A DNA stretch of 64,000 bases. Origin: Streptosporangium sp. NBC_01756. Lineage in GTDB: Bacteria; Actinomycetota; Actinomycetes; Streptosporangiales; Streptosporangiaceae. A program made the translations under genes and the position numbers. Within the stretch, counting starts at the first letter, position 1. Every line of letters begins with the position of its first letter. The DNA is taken from assembly GCF_035917975.1 (NCBI RefSeq), contig NZ_CP109130.1, positions 6,138,001-6,202,000 on the forward strand, in the 5' to 3' direction. Below the pieces are notes generated by a model that saw only the letters and a list, made by a program, of their open reading frames with translations, made no database searches and was not told the origin of the DNA. Below, one piece after another: positions 34,539 through 43,808 of the stretch.

Positions 34539-37218
34539 CCACCGTGCCCGAGGTGCCGTCCACGGTGATCCGCTGACCGGTGACGATGTGCTCGCTCGCC
34601 CGGGCGACGCCCACGACGGCCGGGATACCGTACTCGCGGGCGACCACGGCACCGTGGGAGTTCGCGCCTCCCATCTCCATCACCAGGCCGCCCGCGGTCA
34701 GAAACAGCGGGGTCCAGCCCGGATCGGTGGAGGGGCAGACCAGGATCTCGCCCGGCTCCAGGTGGGCGCCGACGGGGTCGAGCACGACCCTGGCCGTGCC
34801 GGTCATGTTCCCCGCGGAGGCGGGGGTACCGGTGAGCGCGCCGTCCACCGGGACCGCCGTGGCGACGGCCTCGGGTTCGGTGCCGTCCGACAGCAGGACG
34901 CGCGGCACATGCCGGCGGCGCGCTTCGCGTGCGAACTCCTCGCGCCGCGCGGAGACGAGTGCCCGCAGCGTGCCGGAGTACGGCGACGCCGTACCGGCGG
35001 TGACGCCGCCCTGCCCGGAGACGGCCGTGAGGGCGGTGCGGACCTCTACCAACGTCAGGGAGAAGACGTCGCCGGGAGAGTCAAGCAGGCCGCGGGCGGT
35101 CAGGTCGGCGCCGATGGTCCGCAGCTCCGCGCGCATGGCGGCCAGCACGGTGATCATGGTGAACTTGGGCAGTTCGCGCAGGCCGGCCAGGGCCCGGGTC
35201 CGGCCGAGGGCGAAACGGACGACCCGGCCCCGGACACCCCCCACGCGGGCACCCAGAGTTTCGATCATGGCGATGGCCTCCGCGGCGCCCCTGGCGAACA
35301 GGGCGTCGGGGGCCAGGGCCGGGTCCTCCAGCCGGAGGTAGTTGGCCAGGACGCCGATGATGTGTGTCGGGTCCTCCGACCAGCGCGGGACGCCGAGATC
35401 GATCTCGGCGACCGCCCGCACTCCGTACATCTCGAGGAATCCCGCCAGGCCCTTCTGGACGGAGCCGGGCAGCGACCCGGCGTGGAAGCGCCCGGCGAGC
35501 TCGGCGGCGGGGGTGCCGAGCAGCAGGGCCACGGCGGCACCGTCCGCGCGAATCCGCTCGGCCAGGTGCCACAGAGCCAGGTCCATCTCCGTGGTCACGT
35601 TGTGCGGGAGCCCCCGCAGGACGGTCTGCAGCTCGCCGGGCCGGGCACGGTCGCCGAGCAGACGGTAGGCCAGGCCGAGCATGGCGAACCCGGCCGCCGC
35701 GCCCGGGAGGATCTCAGGGAGCAACGGGACGGCCCGGCTGCCCAGGATCTGTTCGACGCGGTCAAGCCGCTGCAGGGAGGTGGCGTCCGTCGGAGGCGCC
35801 AGCCGGACCCGCAGGAGTGCCCCGAGCCGATCCGCCCTCCGGTGCGCGGACGCGGGGTCCAGCAGGGCGGCCACGGCGCGCGACGGGATGCGGAAGCGGG
35901 CCGCGTTCCTGACGAGCCGGCGCAGGGCGGGCCGGACGGAGCGCTGCGTCACGCTGAACCGGGGGTCGCCGGCCAGGCCGCGCAGCACCGTGGCCGACCG
36001 GGCCTCCATCACGTCCAGCAGCCGAGGGAAGATCACCTGGCCCACCCTGCTGCGGATGATCCCGGTGGCGTCGATGAACGGCCGCCCACCCGCCTCGGCG
36101 AACTGCGGGGCCCCCGCCGACCGGTCGGCCACCGGGTTCCCCATCAGGTCGGCGACCGACGACGACAGCACCCGGAAGGCCGACATGCCCATCGGGGTGA
36201 TCGGTACGTAGAGTCCCTGGGCCAGGCTCAGGCAGAAGTAGATCCGCGCCCCCGGCGGCCGGTCGGCCGCGGAGCGGCGGGGGATCGGATACAGCGTGGT
36301 GATCGGACGCGACTGGGTCAGCCACAGCGTGCCCTTCGCGTCGATCGCCCATTCGGTGTCCTGCGGGGAGCCGTAGTGCTCCTCCACCCGGTTGCCCAGC
36401 TCGGCCAGCGCCCTGACCTGCGCGTCGGTGACGCAGACGCCTTCGGTGGCGGTCTCGACACGCTCGACACCGCCACCGGGCAGGGACCGTACGGCCAGCC
36501 GCTTGTCGCCCGGCCGCCGCTCGGTTATCCGCCCGGTGGCGACGTCCACCACGAAATGGTCGGGGTTGACCGCACCGGAGACCACCGCCTCGCCAAGCCC
36601 CGGGCTCGCGTCGATGACCGCCTCTCGCCGCCGCCCGGTGACCGGATTGGCGGTGAACAGCACCCCGGCGATCTCGGACTGGACCATCTCCTGGATGACC
36701 ACCGCCAGCCGCACCGCCCGGTGGTCGATATGGCCGGCAACCCGGTAGGCCACCGCCCGGTCGGTCCAGAGCGAGGCCCAGCAGCGCCGGACCGCGTCCA
36801 GGACGGCCTCGTCGCCGATCACGTTGAGGTAGGTGTCCTGCTGTCCGGCGAAGCTGGCGTACGGCAGGTCCTCGGCGGTGGCGGAGGACCGGACCGCGAC
36901 GGGACCGAGTGCGCTCCGCCGTACGGCCTCGGCGATGTCGTCGGGCACGGGGGCGGAGAGAACCAGGGCGCGGGCCCGGCCGGCCAGCTCGTTCAGGGCC
37001 TGCACGTCGTCGGCGCGGGTGACGGCCAGCGCGTCGAGCACACCGTCAAGACCGGCCCGCTCGGTGACCCGGCGATAGGCCTCGGTGGTGACGCACAGTC
37101 CCGGCGGGACGGGGAACCCGGCGGTGGTGAGCACCCCGAGATTGGCGGCCTTGCCGCCGACGAGAGGCAGCATCTCTGCCCCGATGTCAGCAAATTTCAG
37201 GATCAGGGGAGTGGGCAT
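34528..37218 (-). CDS. PEP synthase/rifampin phosphotransferase-like enzyme
   Basis: 896 residues from ATG 37218 with AAGGAGA upstream. N-terminal ATP-grasp domain: L-V-G-G-K-A-A-N-L-G, V-R-S-S-A-T-A-E-D-L-P-Y-A-S-F-A-G-Q-Q-D-T-Y-L, and V-N-P-D-H-F-V-V-D. C-terminal phosphohistidine domain: M-G-G-A-N-S-H-G-A-V-V-A-R-E-Y-G-I-P-A-V-V-G-V. Between them lies a long helical region like the RIF-binding domain of Rph, rather than the PEP-binding barrel of PEP synthase. Length and the S-H-G-A-V-V-A-R-E-Y motif fit Rph, which phosphorylates rifamycins with ATP. Substrate not proven. Confidence 0.75.
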   Translation of the reverse strand: MPTPLILKFADIGAEMLPLVGGKAANLGVLTTAGFPVPPGLCVTTEAYRRVTERAGLDGVLDALAVTRADDVQALNELAGRARALVLSAPVPDDIAEAVRRSALGPVAVRSSATAEDLPYASFAGQQDTYLNVIGDEAVLDAVRRCWASLWTDRAVAYRVAGHIDHRAVRLAVVIQEMVQSEIAGVLFTANPVTGRRREAVIDASPGLGEAVVSGAVNPDHFVVDVATGRITERRPGDKRLAVRSLPGGGVERVETATEGVCVTDAQVRALAELGNRVEEHYGSPQDTEWAIDAKGTLWLTQSRPITTLYPIPRRSAADRPPGARIYFCLSLAQGLYVPITPMGMSAFRVLSSSVADLMGNPVADRSAGAPQFAEAGGRPFIDATGIIRSRVGQVIFPRLLDVMEARSATVLRGLAGDPRFSVTQRSVRPALRRLVRNAARFRIPSRAVAALLDPASAHRRADRLGALLRVRLAPPTDATSLQRLDRVEQILGSRAVPLLPEILPGAAAGFAMLGLAYRLLGDRARPGELQTVLRGLPHNVTTEMDLALWHLAERIRADGAAVALLLGTPAAELAGRFHAGSLPGSVQKGLAGFLEMYGVRAVAEIDLGVPRWSEDPTHIIGVLANYLRLEDPALAPDALFARGAAEAIAMIETLGARVGGVRGRVVRFALGRTRALAGLRELPKFTMITVLAAMRAELRTIGADLTARGLLDSPGDVFSLTLVEVRTALTAVSGQGGVTAGTASPYSGTLRALVSARREEFAREARRRHVPRVLLSDGTEPEAVATAVPVDGALTGTPASAGNMTGTARVVLDPVGAHLEPGEILVCPSTDPGWTPLFLTAGGLVMEMGGANSHGAVVAREYGIPAVVGVARASEHIVTGQRITVDGTSGTVVTG

Positions 37219-37593
37219 GAGTGTCTCCTTGAAGCTTCCCCGGGCAGGCGACGGCCCGGATCGTGAGCTCACGGAGCGTCCGGACGGCCGAGGGCGTCGA
37301 GCGTCGCAACCTGGATCACGGAGGGCTCGCCGCTCTCGAGTCCGTGGGGAGGCAGGGAGCGGGCTCGCCTGCAACGCTAGGCCGGGGCGGCAAAGAAGTC
37401 AACAAGTGATGAAATTACCTCGAAGCCGAAGCCGAAGCCGAAGCCGAAGCCGAAGCCGAAGCCGAAGCCGAAGCCAGGGTTGGGGCCGAAGCCAAGGCTG
37501 GGGCTGGGGCCGAAGCCGGGGCGCCGCAAGCCGGGTGCCGAGGGCCGGATGTCGGGTGTCGGGTGTCGTCCGATGGGACACCGGGCGGACAAC
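37219..37593. repeat. Intergenic region with nine-copy hexanucleotide repeat
   Basis: 375 bp with no gene. At 37421-37475 the unit CGAAGC is repeated about nine times without interruption, and related GGGGCCGAAGCC/GGGGCTGGGG units continue to about 37520. Short GGGTGTC units follow (37552-37566). Read on the minus strand this gives a fake Gly-Phe repeat frame. The region before 37400 is the promoter area of the Rph-like gene. Confidence 0.85.
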
Positions 37594-37636
37594 ACGGCGG
37601 CGGCGCCGACCGTGAAGAGGTCGGCGCCGCCGCCGT
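37594..37636. terminator. Strong terminator after the secreted six-Cys protein gene
   Basis: A perfect 18-bp stem: ACGGCGGCGGCGCCGACC (37594-37611) pairs with GGTCGGCGCCGCCGCCGT (37619-37636) over a 7-nt loop. It lies 33 bp after the minus-strand stop at 37669. Confidence 0.8.
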
Positions 37637-37668
37637 CATGAGAGTGCGCAGCCGGCAGGCCCTGCGGC

Positions 37669-38328
37669 TTAGCTGTTACTCCACGCCAGGAGCCAGACCT
37701 GCCCGTTGGCGCCGTAGCGGTTCTTCTGCCACGGGTGGATCCGGGAAGCGCAGGCGCCCGTCTGGGGGTTGTACTGCGTGCAGAAGTGCCAGCGGTCGGT
37801 GACGTCCCAGACGTTCCAGTTGACCCCGTAGTTCTCGACGGTCTGGCAGCCCTCGTACTTGTAGGTGGGCCCGTTCGAACCGCCGGTGCAGCTCGCCGAG
37901 GTGTAGGTGACCCGGTTGCCGTCACCGCACCAGGTGTGGTCGGCGGTCCCCCCGAGGTTGGGGGCGCCGTATCCCGTCTGCAGATACCAGCAGCCGGAGA
38001 CGTAGTTCCTGTTGCTGCTCTTGCTGGGCCGCTTGACGGGGGCCAGGACGTTCGCGGCGGACCTGTTCCTGGAGGCGTCGACGATGCGAGGAGGGGTCTC
38101 CCGCAGGTTGGACAGGTCGACGTACTGGCTCAGTCCCTTCCTGCGGATCTCGGCGGCGGTCAGGGCGCGGCCCTTGGGCTCGATGGGGTCCGCCGCCCGG
38201 GACTGCGGGGCGGGCGAGGCGGCTGGGATGCTGGTTTGCGCGTAGGAGAAAGCTCCGAGACTCATGACGGTCGCCGCTGCGAGGGCACAGGTCACCGTGG
38301 TTCGGATGAATTGTCGCTTCGATGGCAT
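37669..38328 (-). CDS. Secreted six-cysteine protein of unknown function
   Basis: 219 residues from ATG 38328 (AAGGAG upstream). Signal peptide: basic start P-S-K-R-Q-F-I-R-T, hydrophobic A-L-A-A-A-T-V-M-S-L-G-A-F, ending near S-Y-A-Q-T. A linker rich in Pro/Arg/Ser follows. The last 110 residues hold six Cys (G-C-W-Y-L, W-C-G-D-G, S-C-T-G-G, G-C-Q-T-V, F-C-T-Q-Y, A-C-A-S-R) and many aromatic residues, enough for three disulfides. No known enzyme motif was recognised. A carbohydrate-binding or enzyme-inhibitor role is possible. Confidence 0.75.
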   Translation of the reverse strand: MPSKRQFIRTTVTCALAAATVMSLGAFSYAQTSIPAASPAPQSRAADPIEPKGRALTAAEIRRKGLSQYVDLSNLRETPPRIVDASRNRSAANVLAPVKRPSKSSNRNYVSGCWYLQTGYGAPNLGGTADHTWCGDGNRVTYTSASCTGGSNGPTYKYEGCQTVENYGVNWNVWDVTDRWHFCTQYNPQTGACASRIHPWQKNRYGANGQVWLLAWSNS

Positions 38329-38894
38329 GCAGCATACTCCTTATACAAAATGGCGCATCACGAGTGGGACGGTTGGTATTCCCATTCGCAGTGCGATCTT
38401 GTCGGCCTAGGAAACATATAAACTCTCCCTTCGGAGTGTGGGGAGTTTGCAAATATCGAAGGTAAACGAAACTTTACGCACCTGTTCGACCATTGGGCTT
38501 GCATATTCCTGGATCTGTGAAGCGGCCCCATTCTGGCTGTTGGGCGATCTATCTGCCCTTTTGCAAATTGTCGCTATACGGATGGAGCAACCTGTCCAAA
38601 GCGCCTTTTCAGTATTTATGGGAATCCTGTGCGCCCGCCGGCATTCCCGGCCCTGTGCCCGCCGTAGATATCAACGGAAAACGGAGAGGCGTCCCGGGCG
38701 GCGGTGAAAGCGGTTCGCGTGGTGAATCGCGCCCTCGGCGCAGGCGGACCACCGGATTCGTCCGCGGCGCTCCGGTGTTCACGCCGGACCCTCCCGCGGA
38801 GCGGGACGGGAAACGCCGATTCGCCGCCAGAGCGAATCGGCGTCCGGTAAGTACTGCCGTCCGGTGAGTATCGGCGCCCGATACGTCGAGCGCG
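38329..38894. other. Long AT-richer intergenic region
   Basis: 566 bp between the divergent secreted-protein gene and the 3' end of the pentapeptide gene. Bases 38335-38640 are clearly lower in GC than the surroundings. They contain TTTGCAAAT twice in variant form (near 38452 and 38570). No frame has a convincing start and protein-like content. It probably holds the regulated promoter of the secreted protein gene, possibly on transferred DNA. Confidence 0.5.
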
Positions 38895-39578
38895 TCAATC
38901 CTCGATGGTGATCCCCATGGCACCCGCCAAGCTGTAGACCAGCCCCTGGGCGTCCTGGCTCTTGATGGTCGCCCCTCGGAGACTGGTCACCCCGCCGATC
39001 CCCAGCAGCACGCACTCGGCGAACCGGGCCCCTTCCAACTGCGCCCCGGAGAACTGGGCCCCGGTCAGGTTGCAACGCTCGAACCGGACCCCCCTCAAGT
39101 CCGCGTTCTGGAAGGTGACCTCCGGCATGGCGCAGTCGCGGAAGACGGTGTTCTTGAAGGTCGAGAACCGGAACGCCGTCAGGTCGGCGCGGCAGCCGTC
39201 GAACGTCACGTCCTTGAACCCGCACTCCGTCCAGGTCATCCCGGTCAACCGGCTCGCCGACACCCGGGTGCGGTGCATCGAGGCCATACCGGCCGTCATG
39301 CCCGACAGGTCGCAGCGCTCCAGTTCCACATTGGAGAAGCCGCCCCGGCGCATCGCCGTACCCGAGAACCGCGTGTCGACGAACCGGCATCCGTCGAACT
39401 CGACGCCGTCGGCGTTCCGCGATGTCAGATCGACGCCCCTGAACTCCGTCGACGAGTAGGCGCCGTCCTCCTCAAGATCGTCATCAACGAGTTCCACGGT
39501 GACGAGTGACGCCGCCAGTTTGGGGGAAAGGGGCTCTTTCAGACGCCGGGACCGGGCCGGAGAGATGTGAGAAGGCAT
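38895..39578 (-). CDS. Pentapeptide-repeat protein
   Basis: 227 residues from ATG 39578. From about residue 50 the sequence is a run of A/C-x-L/F-x-x units: T-E-F-R-G-V-D-L-T, V-E-F-D-G-C-R-F-V-D-T-R-F-S-G, C-D-L-S-G, V-T-F-Q-N-A-D-L-R-G-V-R-F-E-R-C-N-L-T-G-A-Q-F. Such proteins fold as a right-handed square beta helix. Some protect gyrase by mimicking DNA; most have no known role. The N-terminal 45 residues are basic then acidic (E-L-V-D-D-D-L-E-E-D). No close partner gene. Confidence 0.82.
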   Translation of the reverse strand: MPSHISPARSRRLKEPLSPKLAASLVTVELVDDDLEEDGAYSSTEFRGVDLTSRNADGVEFDGCRFVDTRFSGTAMRRGGFSNVELERCDLSGMTAGMASMHRTRVSASRLTGMTWTECGFKDVTFDGCRADLTAFRFSTFKNTVFRDCAMPEVTFQNADLRGVRFERCNLTGAQFSGAQLEGARFAECVLLGIGGVTSLRGATIKSQDAQGLVYSLAGAMGITIED

Positions 39579-39820
39579 GCGGCGGAGCTTAGCCAGGCCG
39601 GAGGCGGGCCGGTCGTCCCACCACCGATCGGAGCCGGAGCCGAGCGGTTTCGGCGCCGGCCGGCGGAACCGGACACCGAGCGGTGGCGATCGGCCGGCAG
39701 AGTCTGCAAGGACGGAGTCTGCGTCCGCCGGACGGGTCAAGGCGGTGGCCCCGATGCGAATCCCGGAGAAGCGCTCTCCGCGTCCGTTGGAACCGCTACG
39801 GAATCGGATAGGAAGAGATC

Positions 39821-41056
39821 ATGACCACCGAGCAGACATTCGTCATCGTCGGAGCGGGCCTGGCCGGGGCAAAGGCGGCCCAGTCGCTGCGGGAGGAGGG
39901 GTTCGGGGGCCGGATCGTGCTGATCGGCGCAGAGTCCGAACGCCCCTACGAACGGCCTCCGCTCTCGAAGGGCTACCTGATCGGCAAGGAGGAGAGGGAC
40001 AAGGCCTACGTCCACGACGAGGGCTGGTACGCGGAGAACGCCGTCGAACTGCTGCTCGGGCACCGCGTGACGGGCGTCGACCGGGCCGGGCACCGGGTGG
40101 AGCTCGACGACGGCCGGACGATCGGCTACCACAAACTGCTGCTCACCCCCGGCTCGTCTCCCCGTCCCCTCGACGTGCCCGGCGCCGACCTGGACGGCGT
40201 TCACCACCTGCGCACCGTCGGCGACTCGGAGAAGCTCCGTGCGGCCATCCGGGACGGTGGCCGGGTCGTCGTCGTGGGCGCCGGGTGGATCGGGCTGGAG
40301 ACCGCGGCCGCCGCCCGGGGCTACGGCTGCGAGGTGACGGTCGTCGAGCCGCAGCCGGCGCCGCTGCAGACCGCGCTCGGTCCGGAGATGGGCGCCTTCT
40401 TCGCCGGCGTGCACCGGCGTCAGGGCGTCGACGTACGGCTCGGACGCCAGGTGACCGGTCTCGTCGGCGACGGCCGGGTCCGGGCGGTGACCGTCGACGA
40501 CGGCACCGAGATCCCGGCGGATGTGGTGATCGTGGGTACCGGGGTGCGGCCCGACACCGAACTCGCCGAGCGGGCGGGCCTGGCCGTGGACAACGGGATC
40601 GTCGTCGACGAGTCGCTGCGTACCGACGACCCCGACATCTACGCGGCCGGTGACGTGGCCAACGCCTTCAACCCGCTGTACGGCACCCGGATCCGTGCCG
40701 AGCACTGGGCCAACGCGCTGAACGGCGGCCAGGCCGCGGGGAAGGCGATGCTCGGCCAGGAGGTCGTCTACGACCGGCCGCCCTACTTCTTCACCGACCA
40801 GTACGACGTCGGCATGGAGTTCTCCGGCTGGTTCGCACCCGGCGGGTACGACGCGGTCGTCACCCGGGGCGACCTGGAGGCGCAGGCCTTCTACGCCTTC
40901 TGGCTCTCCGGGGGCCGTGTCGTGGCGGGTATGCACGTCAACCAGTGGGACGACGGCATCGGCCCGGTCCAGGACCTGATCCGCGGTGGCGCCCGAGTCG
41001 ACCCGGCCCGGCTCGCCGACCTCTCGGTCCCGCCGGCGGACCTCGCCAAGGGCTGA
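39821..41056 (+). CDS. FAD-dependent ferredoxin reductase-like oxidoreductase
   Basis: 411 residues, start ATG 39821 with GGAAGAG upstream. FAD site F-V-I-V-G-A-G-L-A-G-A-K-A-A, E-R-P-P-L-S-K-G-Y-L, NAD site V-V-V-V-G-A-G-W-I-G-L-E-T-A-A, and D-P-D-I-Y-A-A-G-D-V-A (second FAD). The C-terminal reductase domain (Y-F-F-T-D-Q-Y-D-V-G-M-E-F-S-G-W) is that of BphA4/PdR-like ferredoxin or putidaredoxin reductases. It would reduce a ferredoxin for a P450 or dioxygenase; none is adjacent. A long palindrome follows the stop. Confidence 0.85.
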   Translation: MTTEQTFVIVGAGLAGAKAAQSLREEGFGGRIVLIGAESERPYERPPLSKGYLIGKEERDKAYVHDEGWYAENAVELLLGHRVTGVDRAGHRVELDDGRTIGYHKLLLTPGSSPRPLDVPGADLDGVHHLRTVGDSEKLRAAIRDGGRVVVVGAGWIGLETAAAARGYGCEVTVVEPQPAPLQTALGPEMGAFFAGVHRRQGVDVRLGRQVTGLVGDGRVRAVTVDDGTEIPADVVIVGTGVRPDTELAERAGLAVDNGIVVDESLRTDDPDIYAAGDVANAFNPLYGTRIRAEHWANALNGGQAAGKAMLGQEVVYDRPPYFFTDQYDVGMEFSGWFAPGGYDAVVTRGDLEAQAFYAFWLSGGRVVAGMHVNQWDDGIGPVQDLIRGGARVDPARLADLSVPPADLAKG

Positions 41057-41064
41057 CCGGCGAT

Positions 41065-41106
41065 CCCGTGTCCTTCGCCGCGACCGGTCGCGGCGAAGGA
41101 CACGGG
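41065..41106. terminator. Uninterrupted 42-bp palindrome after the reductase gene
   Basis: The left half CCCGTGTCCTTCGCCGCGACC (41065-41085, 21 bp) is followed directly by its exact reverse complement (41086-41106), with no spacer. It starts 8 bp after the stop. As RNA it gives a 19-bp stem with a 4-nt loop, a strong terminator. As DNA it can extrude a cruciform. Confidence 0.8.
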
Positions 41107-41248
41107 CCATCCGTCCATGGCCGGGTTCGCCGCCTGCCGAGGGCCGTGCGGCACGTGTCGGCCGCCGTCGATCCGGCGTTCGGCGATCACGGCCGGACGG
41201 ATCCGAGGGGCTGGACCAGGAAGCCGAGCCGTGAACCGGCGGCTTTCG

Positions 41249-42292
41249 TTACGAGCGGGGAAGCCGGACGGTGAGCTCGTACAGTCGCGTGATCTGCGTG
41301 GCGTTGCCGTTGTCGTCGCTGACCATCAGCAGCTTCAACCGGCCGTCGCGTGTGTGCCCGACCGCGGTGACGCCTTCGATGTTGTCCAGCAGCGGGTTCG
41401 GCTGAGGCTGTTTGGTGGTGGCGCCGAGGGACGGGCAGTCGGCGATGTCGGCGAGAAGGGTCTTGGACACCAACCGCACCCCGGGCTGGCCGGTGAGGGC
41501 GTCGACACGGCTGACGTCGGAAGCACGCCGCGGGTCGGCGAGGGACAGACGCGCCGTGTTGCCGACGCCCGGGGTGTATCCGCGCTCCAGCACCAGCAGC
41601 CGGCCGTCGCCCGCGGACGCGATGTCGGAGATGTTCAGCCCCGCGTCAGCCTGGAAGCCGTACTGGGCGGCAACGCGGAAGTTGCTGGAATTTCCGGCGC
41701 GGCGCCAGGTCTGCAGGCGGCGGATGCCGGCGCTGTCGCCGGTGAGTGAGCCCTCCATGGAGGCCACGAGGGTGTCGGCACCCGGTAGCAGCGCCATTCC
41801 CTCGAACGTCAGGTTGTCTGCGGCCTTCCCGGCCGGCGCGACCTGGAGGGAGTCCGGCACCGGCAGGCGGCCGATGAACTTGCCCGTACGGGTGTAGCGG
41901 AGGATGGACGGTTCTGTCTCGGAGGTCACCAGCCGAGTGCCGTCGCGGTCGACCGCCACCGCCTCGGAGTCCAGCGGCTGCCCGTTCTCGTCCACGAGCG
42001 GAAGGACGGATACCGGCCGCTTGGTCCGTGAGTCCAGGGTGAAGAGACGAGATTCGTCGGCCACCGCGAGGATCTGCCCGTTGGCGTCGACCGAGAGGCC
42101 CGACAGTTCGCTGACGGTGGCGTCGCCGGTGACGGTCTTGTCCAGTGTGTCGGAGAACCCGTCGATGTCCACCCAGTTGGAGCAGGCGTTGTGGGTGCTG
42201 CTTTCGGCGGCCTGGGCCGAAGGAGTCGCGATGGCAAAGGAGGAGATCGCCATCAGGACCGCGGCGGCGAGGGGAGGTACGCGCAGTTGCAC
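41249..42292 (-). CDS. Secreted esterase-like phytase-domain protein
   Basis: 347 residues from GTG 42292 (AAAGG upstream). Signal peptide L-A-A-A-V-L-M-A-I-S-S-F-A-I-A, then S-A-Q-A. The mature part is the Phytase-like (PF13449-type) beta propeller: V-S-E-L-S-G-L-S-V-D-A-N-G, S-E-A-V-A-V-D-R-D-G-T-R-L-V, L-T-F-E-G-M-A-L-L-P-G, and D-N-I-E-G-V-T-A-V-G near the end. Proteins of this family have phosphodiesterase or esterase-like activity in the periplasm or outside the cell; the substrate here is unknown. Monocistronic. Confidence 0.75.
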   Translation of the reverse strand: MQLRVPPLAAAVLMAISSFAIATPSAQAAESSTHNACSNWVDIDGFSDTLDKTVTGDATVSELSGLSVDANGQILAVADESRLFTLDSRTKRPVSVLPLVDENGQPLDSEAVAVDRDGTRLVTSETEPSILRYTRTGKFIGRLPVPDSLQVAPAGKAADNLTFEGMALLPGADTLVASMEGSLTGDSAGIRRLQTWRRAGNSSNFRVAAQYGFQADAGLNISDIASAGDGRLLVLERGYTPGVGNTARLSLADPRRASDVSRVDALTGQPGVRLVSKTLLADIADCPSLGATTKQPQPNPLLDNIEGVTAVGHTRDGRLKLLMVSDDNGNATQITRLYELTVRLPRS

Positions 42293-42560
42293 AGCCAGAC
42301 CTTTCAAACCGAATAGTTGTAGATCTTGGGATGATAGCTTCGCGGCTTCCGAAGGCTCATCCAGGCCTCCTCTGCGCCGACCGCCCGCGGACAGAGTAAG
42401 TCCAATTTGTGGCTTAAGATGGCTGATTGTTGTGTTCTGAACGAATACCTGCAATGACCGCACGGCGGCCGCTACCAGCGGTATCTACCCCGGTCGAAGC
42501 CCACCACGACGGTGCGCCCCCGGACCGGGCGGCGCTCCGTCTGGACTCGGACGGAGACTG

Positions 42561-43778
42561 TTGAAGTCCTATTTCGCCGTGCTCGGTTCCCCCGGGGCCT
42601 GGCGGTTCCTCGTTCCCGCGTTCGTGGCGCGCCTGCCGTACGCCATGTTGCAGCTCGGCATCCTCCTGCTCGTGCAGTGGTCCACCGGCTCGTACGGCGT
42701 GGCCGGGATCGCCGCCGCGGCCGGTGCCGTCACCCAGGCGGTCGTCGGCCCGCAGACCGGGCGGCTCGCCGACCGGTACGGCCAGCGGAAGGTGCTGATC
42801 CCGCAGGTCGCGGCGCACGCCGTCGCGCTGGGCGTGCTGCTAGCACTCGCGGCGTCGCACGCCCCGGCGCCCGCACTGGTGACCCTCTCGGCGCTGGCCG
42901 GTGCCTCGATGCCGCAGGTCGGCTCGATGGTCCGGGTCCGCTGGGCGCACCTGCTCGGTGGTTCCGGCAGGCTCGGTACGGCCTTCGCCGTCGAGTCGAT
43001 CACCGACGAACTGACCTTCACCCTCGCCCCGGTGCTGCTGGTGGCGGTCTCGACCGGTTTTTCACCCGTCTGGGCGTTGCTGGCGGCGCTGGTCATGGTC
43101 GTGGTGGGGACGCTGGCGTTCGCCGCGGTCGGCGAGGGCGCCCCCGAGCCGATGCCGGTCCGGGTCCGTTCCCAGCGAGGTGTGCTGCGGCTGCGCGGCA
43201 TGGCCGTACTCGCGTCGGCGTTCGTCGCGCTCGGCACCGTCTTCGGCAGCCTCCAGGTCGGCATCACCTCCTCCACCGCCGCGCTCGGCCAGGCTTCCGC
43301 GGCAGGCCCGATCTACGCGACCTTCTCCGGCGCCAGCTTCGCCGGCGGCATCCTCTACGGCGTCGTCGGCTGGCGGATCGGCGCCCCGGTCCGGCTGGCG
43401 GCCACCGTCGGCCTGCTCTCCGCCGCCACCGCCGCCCTGACCCTCGCCGGTTCCATCCCCACGCTGTACGGCGGAGCCGCCGTGGCCGGCCTCGTCATCG
43501 CTCCCGCCGTCATCACCGGCTACACCATGGTCGAGACCCTGGTGCCCGCCGAGGTCAGGACCGAGGCGTTCACCTGGCTCAACGGCTCGATCGGCCTGGG
43601 CATCGCCGCCGGCGCGGCCGTCGCGGGCCAGCTCGTGGACCGCTCCGACTCCAGCGCGGCCTTCCTGGTCCCGCCGGTCACCACCGGCCTGGCGGCCCTG
43701 CTGATCCTGACCTTCCTGCGCAGCCTGAAGCCCACGACCGACCGGTCCCCGGCCCGGGAGCCGGCCCCCATCACCTGA
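42561..43778 (+). CDS. MFS transporter
   Basis: 405 residues, 12 predicted helices, from TTG 42561 with GGAG upstream. MFS loop signature G-R-L-A-D-R-Y-G-Q-R-K-V in the first half; the second half repeats the fold. T-Y-G-type motifs and short loops resemble sugar or drug efflux MFS proteins of actinomycetes. The direction and substrate are unknown. Ends in a bidirectional terminator shared with the desaturase. Confidence 0.8.
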   Translation: MKSYFAVLGSPGAWRFLVPAFVARLPYAMLQLGILLLVQWSTGSYGVAGIAAAAGAVTQAVVGPQTGRLADRYGQRKVLIPQVAAHAVALGVLLALAASHAPAPALVTLSALAGASMPQVGSMVRVRWAHLLGGSGRLGTAFAVESITDELTFTLAPVLLVAVSTGFSPVWALLAALVMVVVGTLAFAAVGEGAPEPMPVRVRSQRGVLRLRGMAVLASAFVALGTVFGSLQVGITSSTAALGQASAAGPIYATFSGASFAGGILYGVVGWRIGAPVRLAATVGLLSAATAALTLAGSIPTLYGGAAVAGLVIAPAVITGYTMVETLVPAEVRTEAFTWLNGSIGLGIAAGAAVAGQLVDRSDSSAAFLVPPVTTGLAALLILTFLRSLKPTTDRSPAREPAPIT

Positions 43779-43808
43779 GGTGCCTGTCGATCGGCTGTGA
43801 ACGCAAGA

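Noticed and set aside
34588..37266. 892-residue plus-strand frame
   Set aside because: Antisense shadow of the Rph-like gene, Gly/Gln/Arg-rich, no domain pattern. High-GC DNA gives such frames.
37219..37420. Rifamycin-associated element before the Rph-like gene
   Set aside because: No convincing 19-bp palindrome of the described type was recognised; I cannot be certain of the consensus from memory.
37377..37925. Minus-strand frame with a Gly-Phe repeat tail
   Set aside because: The repeat is only the translation of the CGAAGC hexanucleotide array, and the rest overlaps the secreted-protein gene in another frame.
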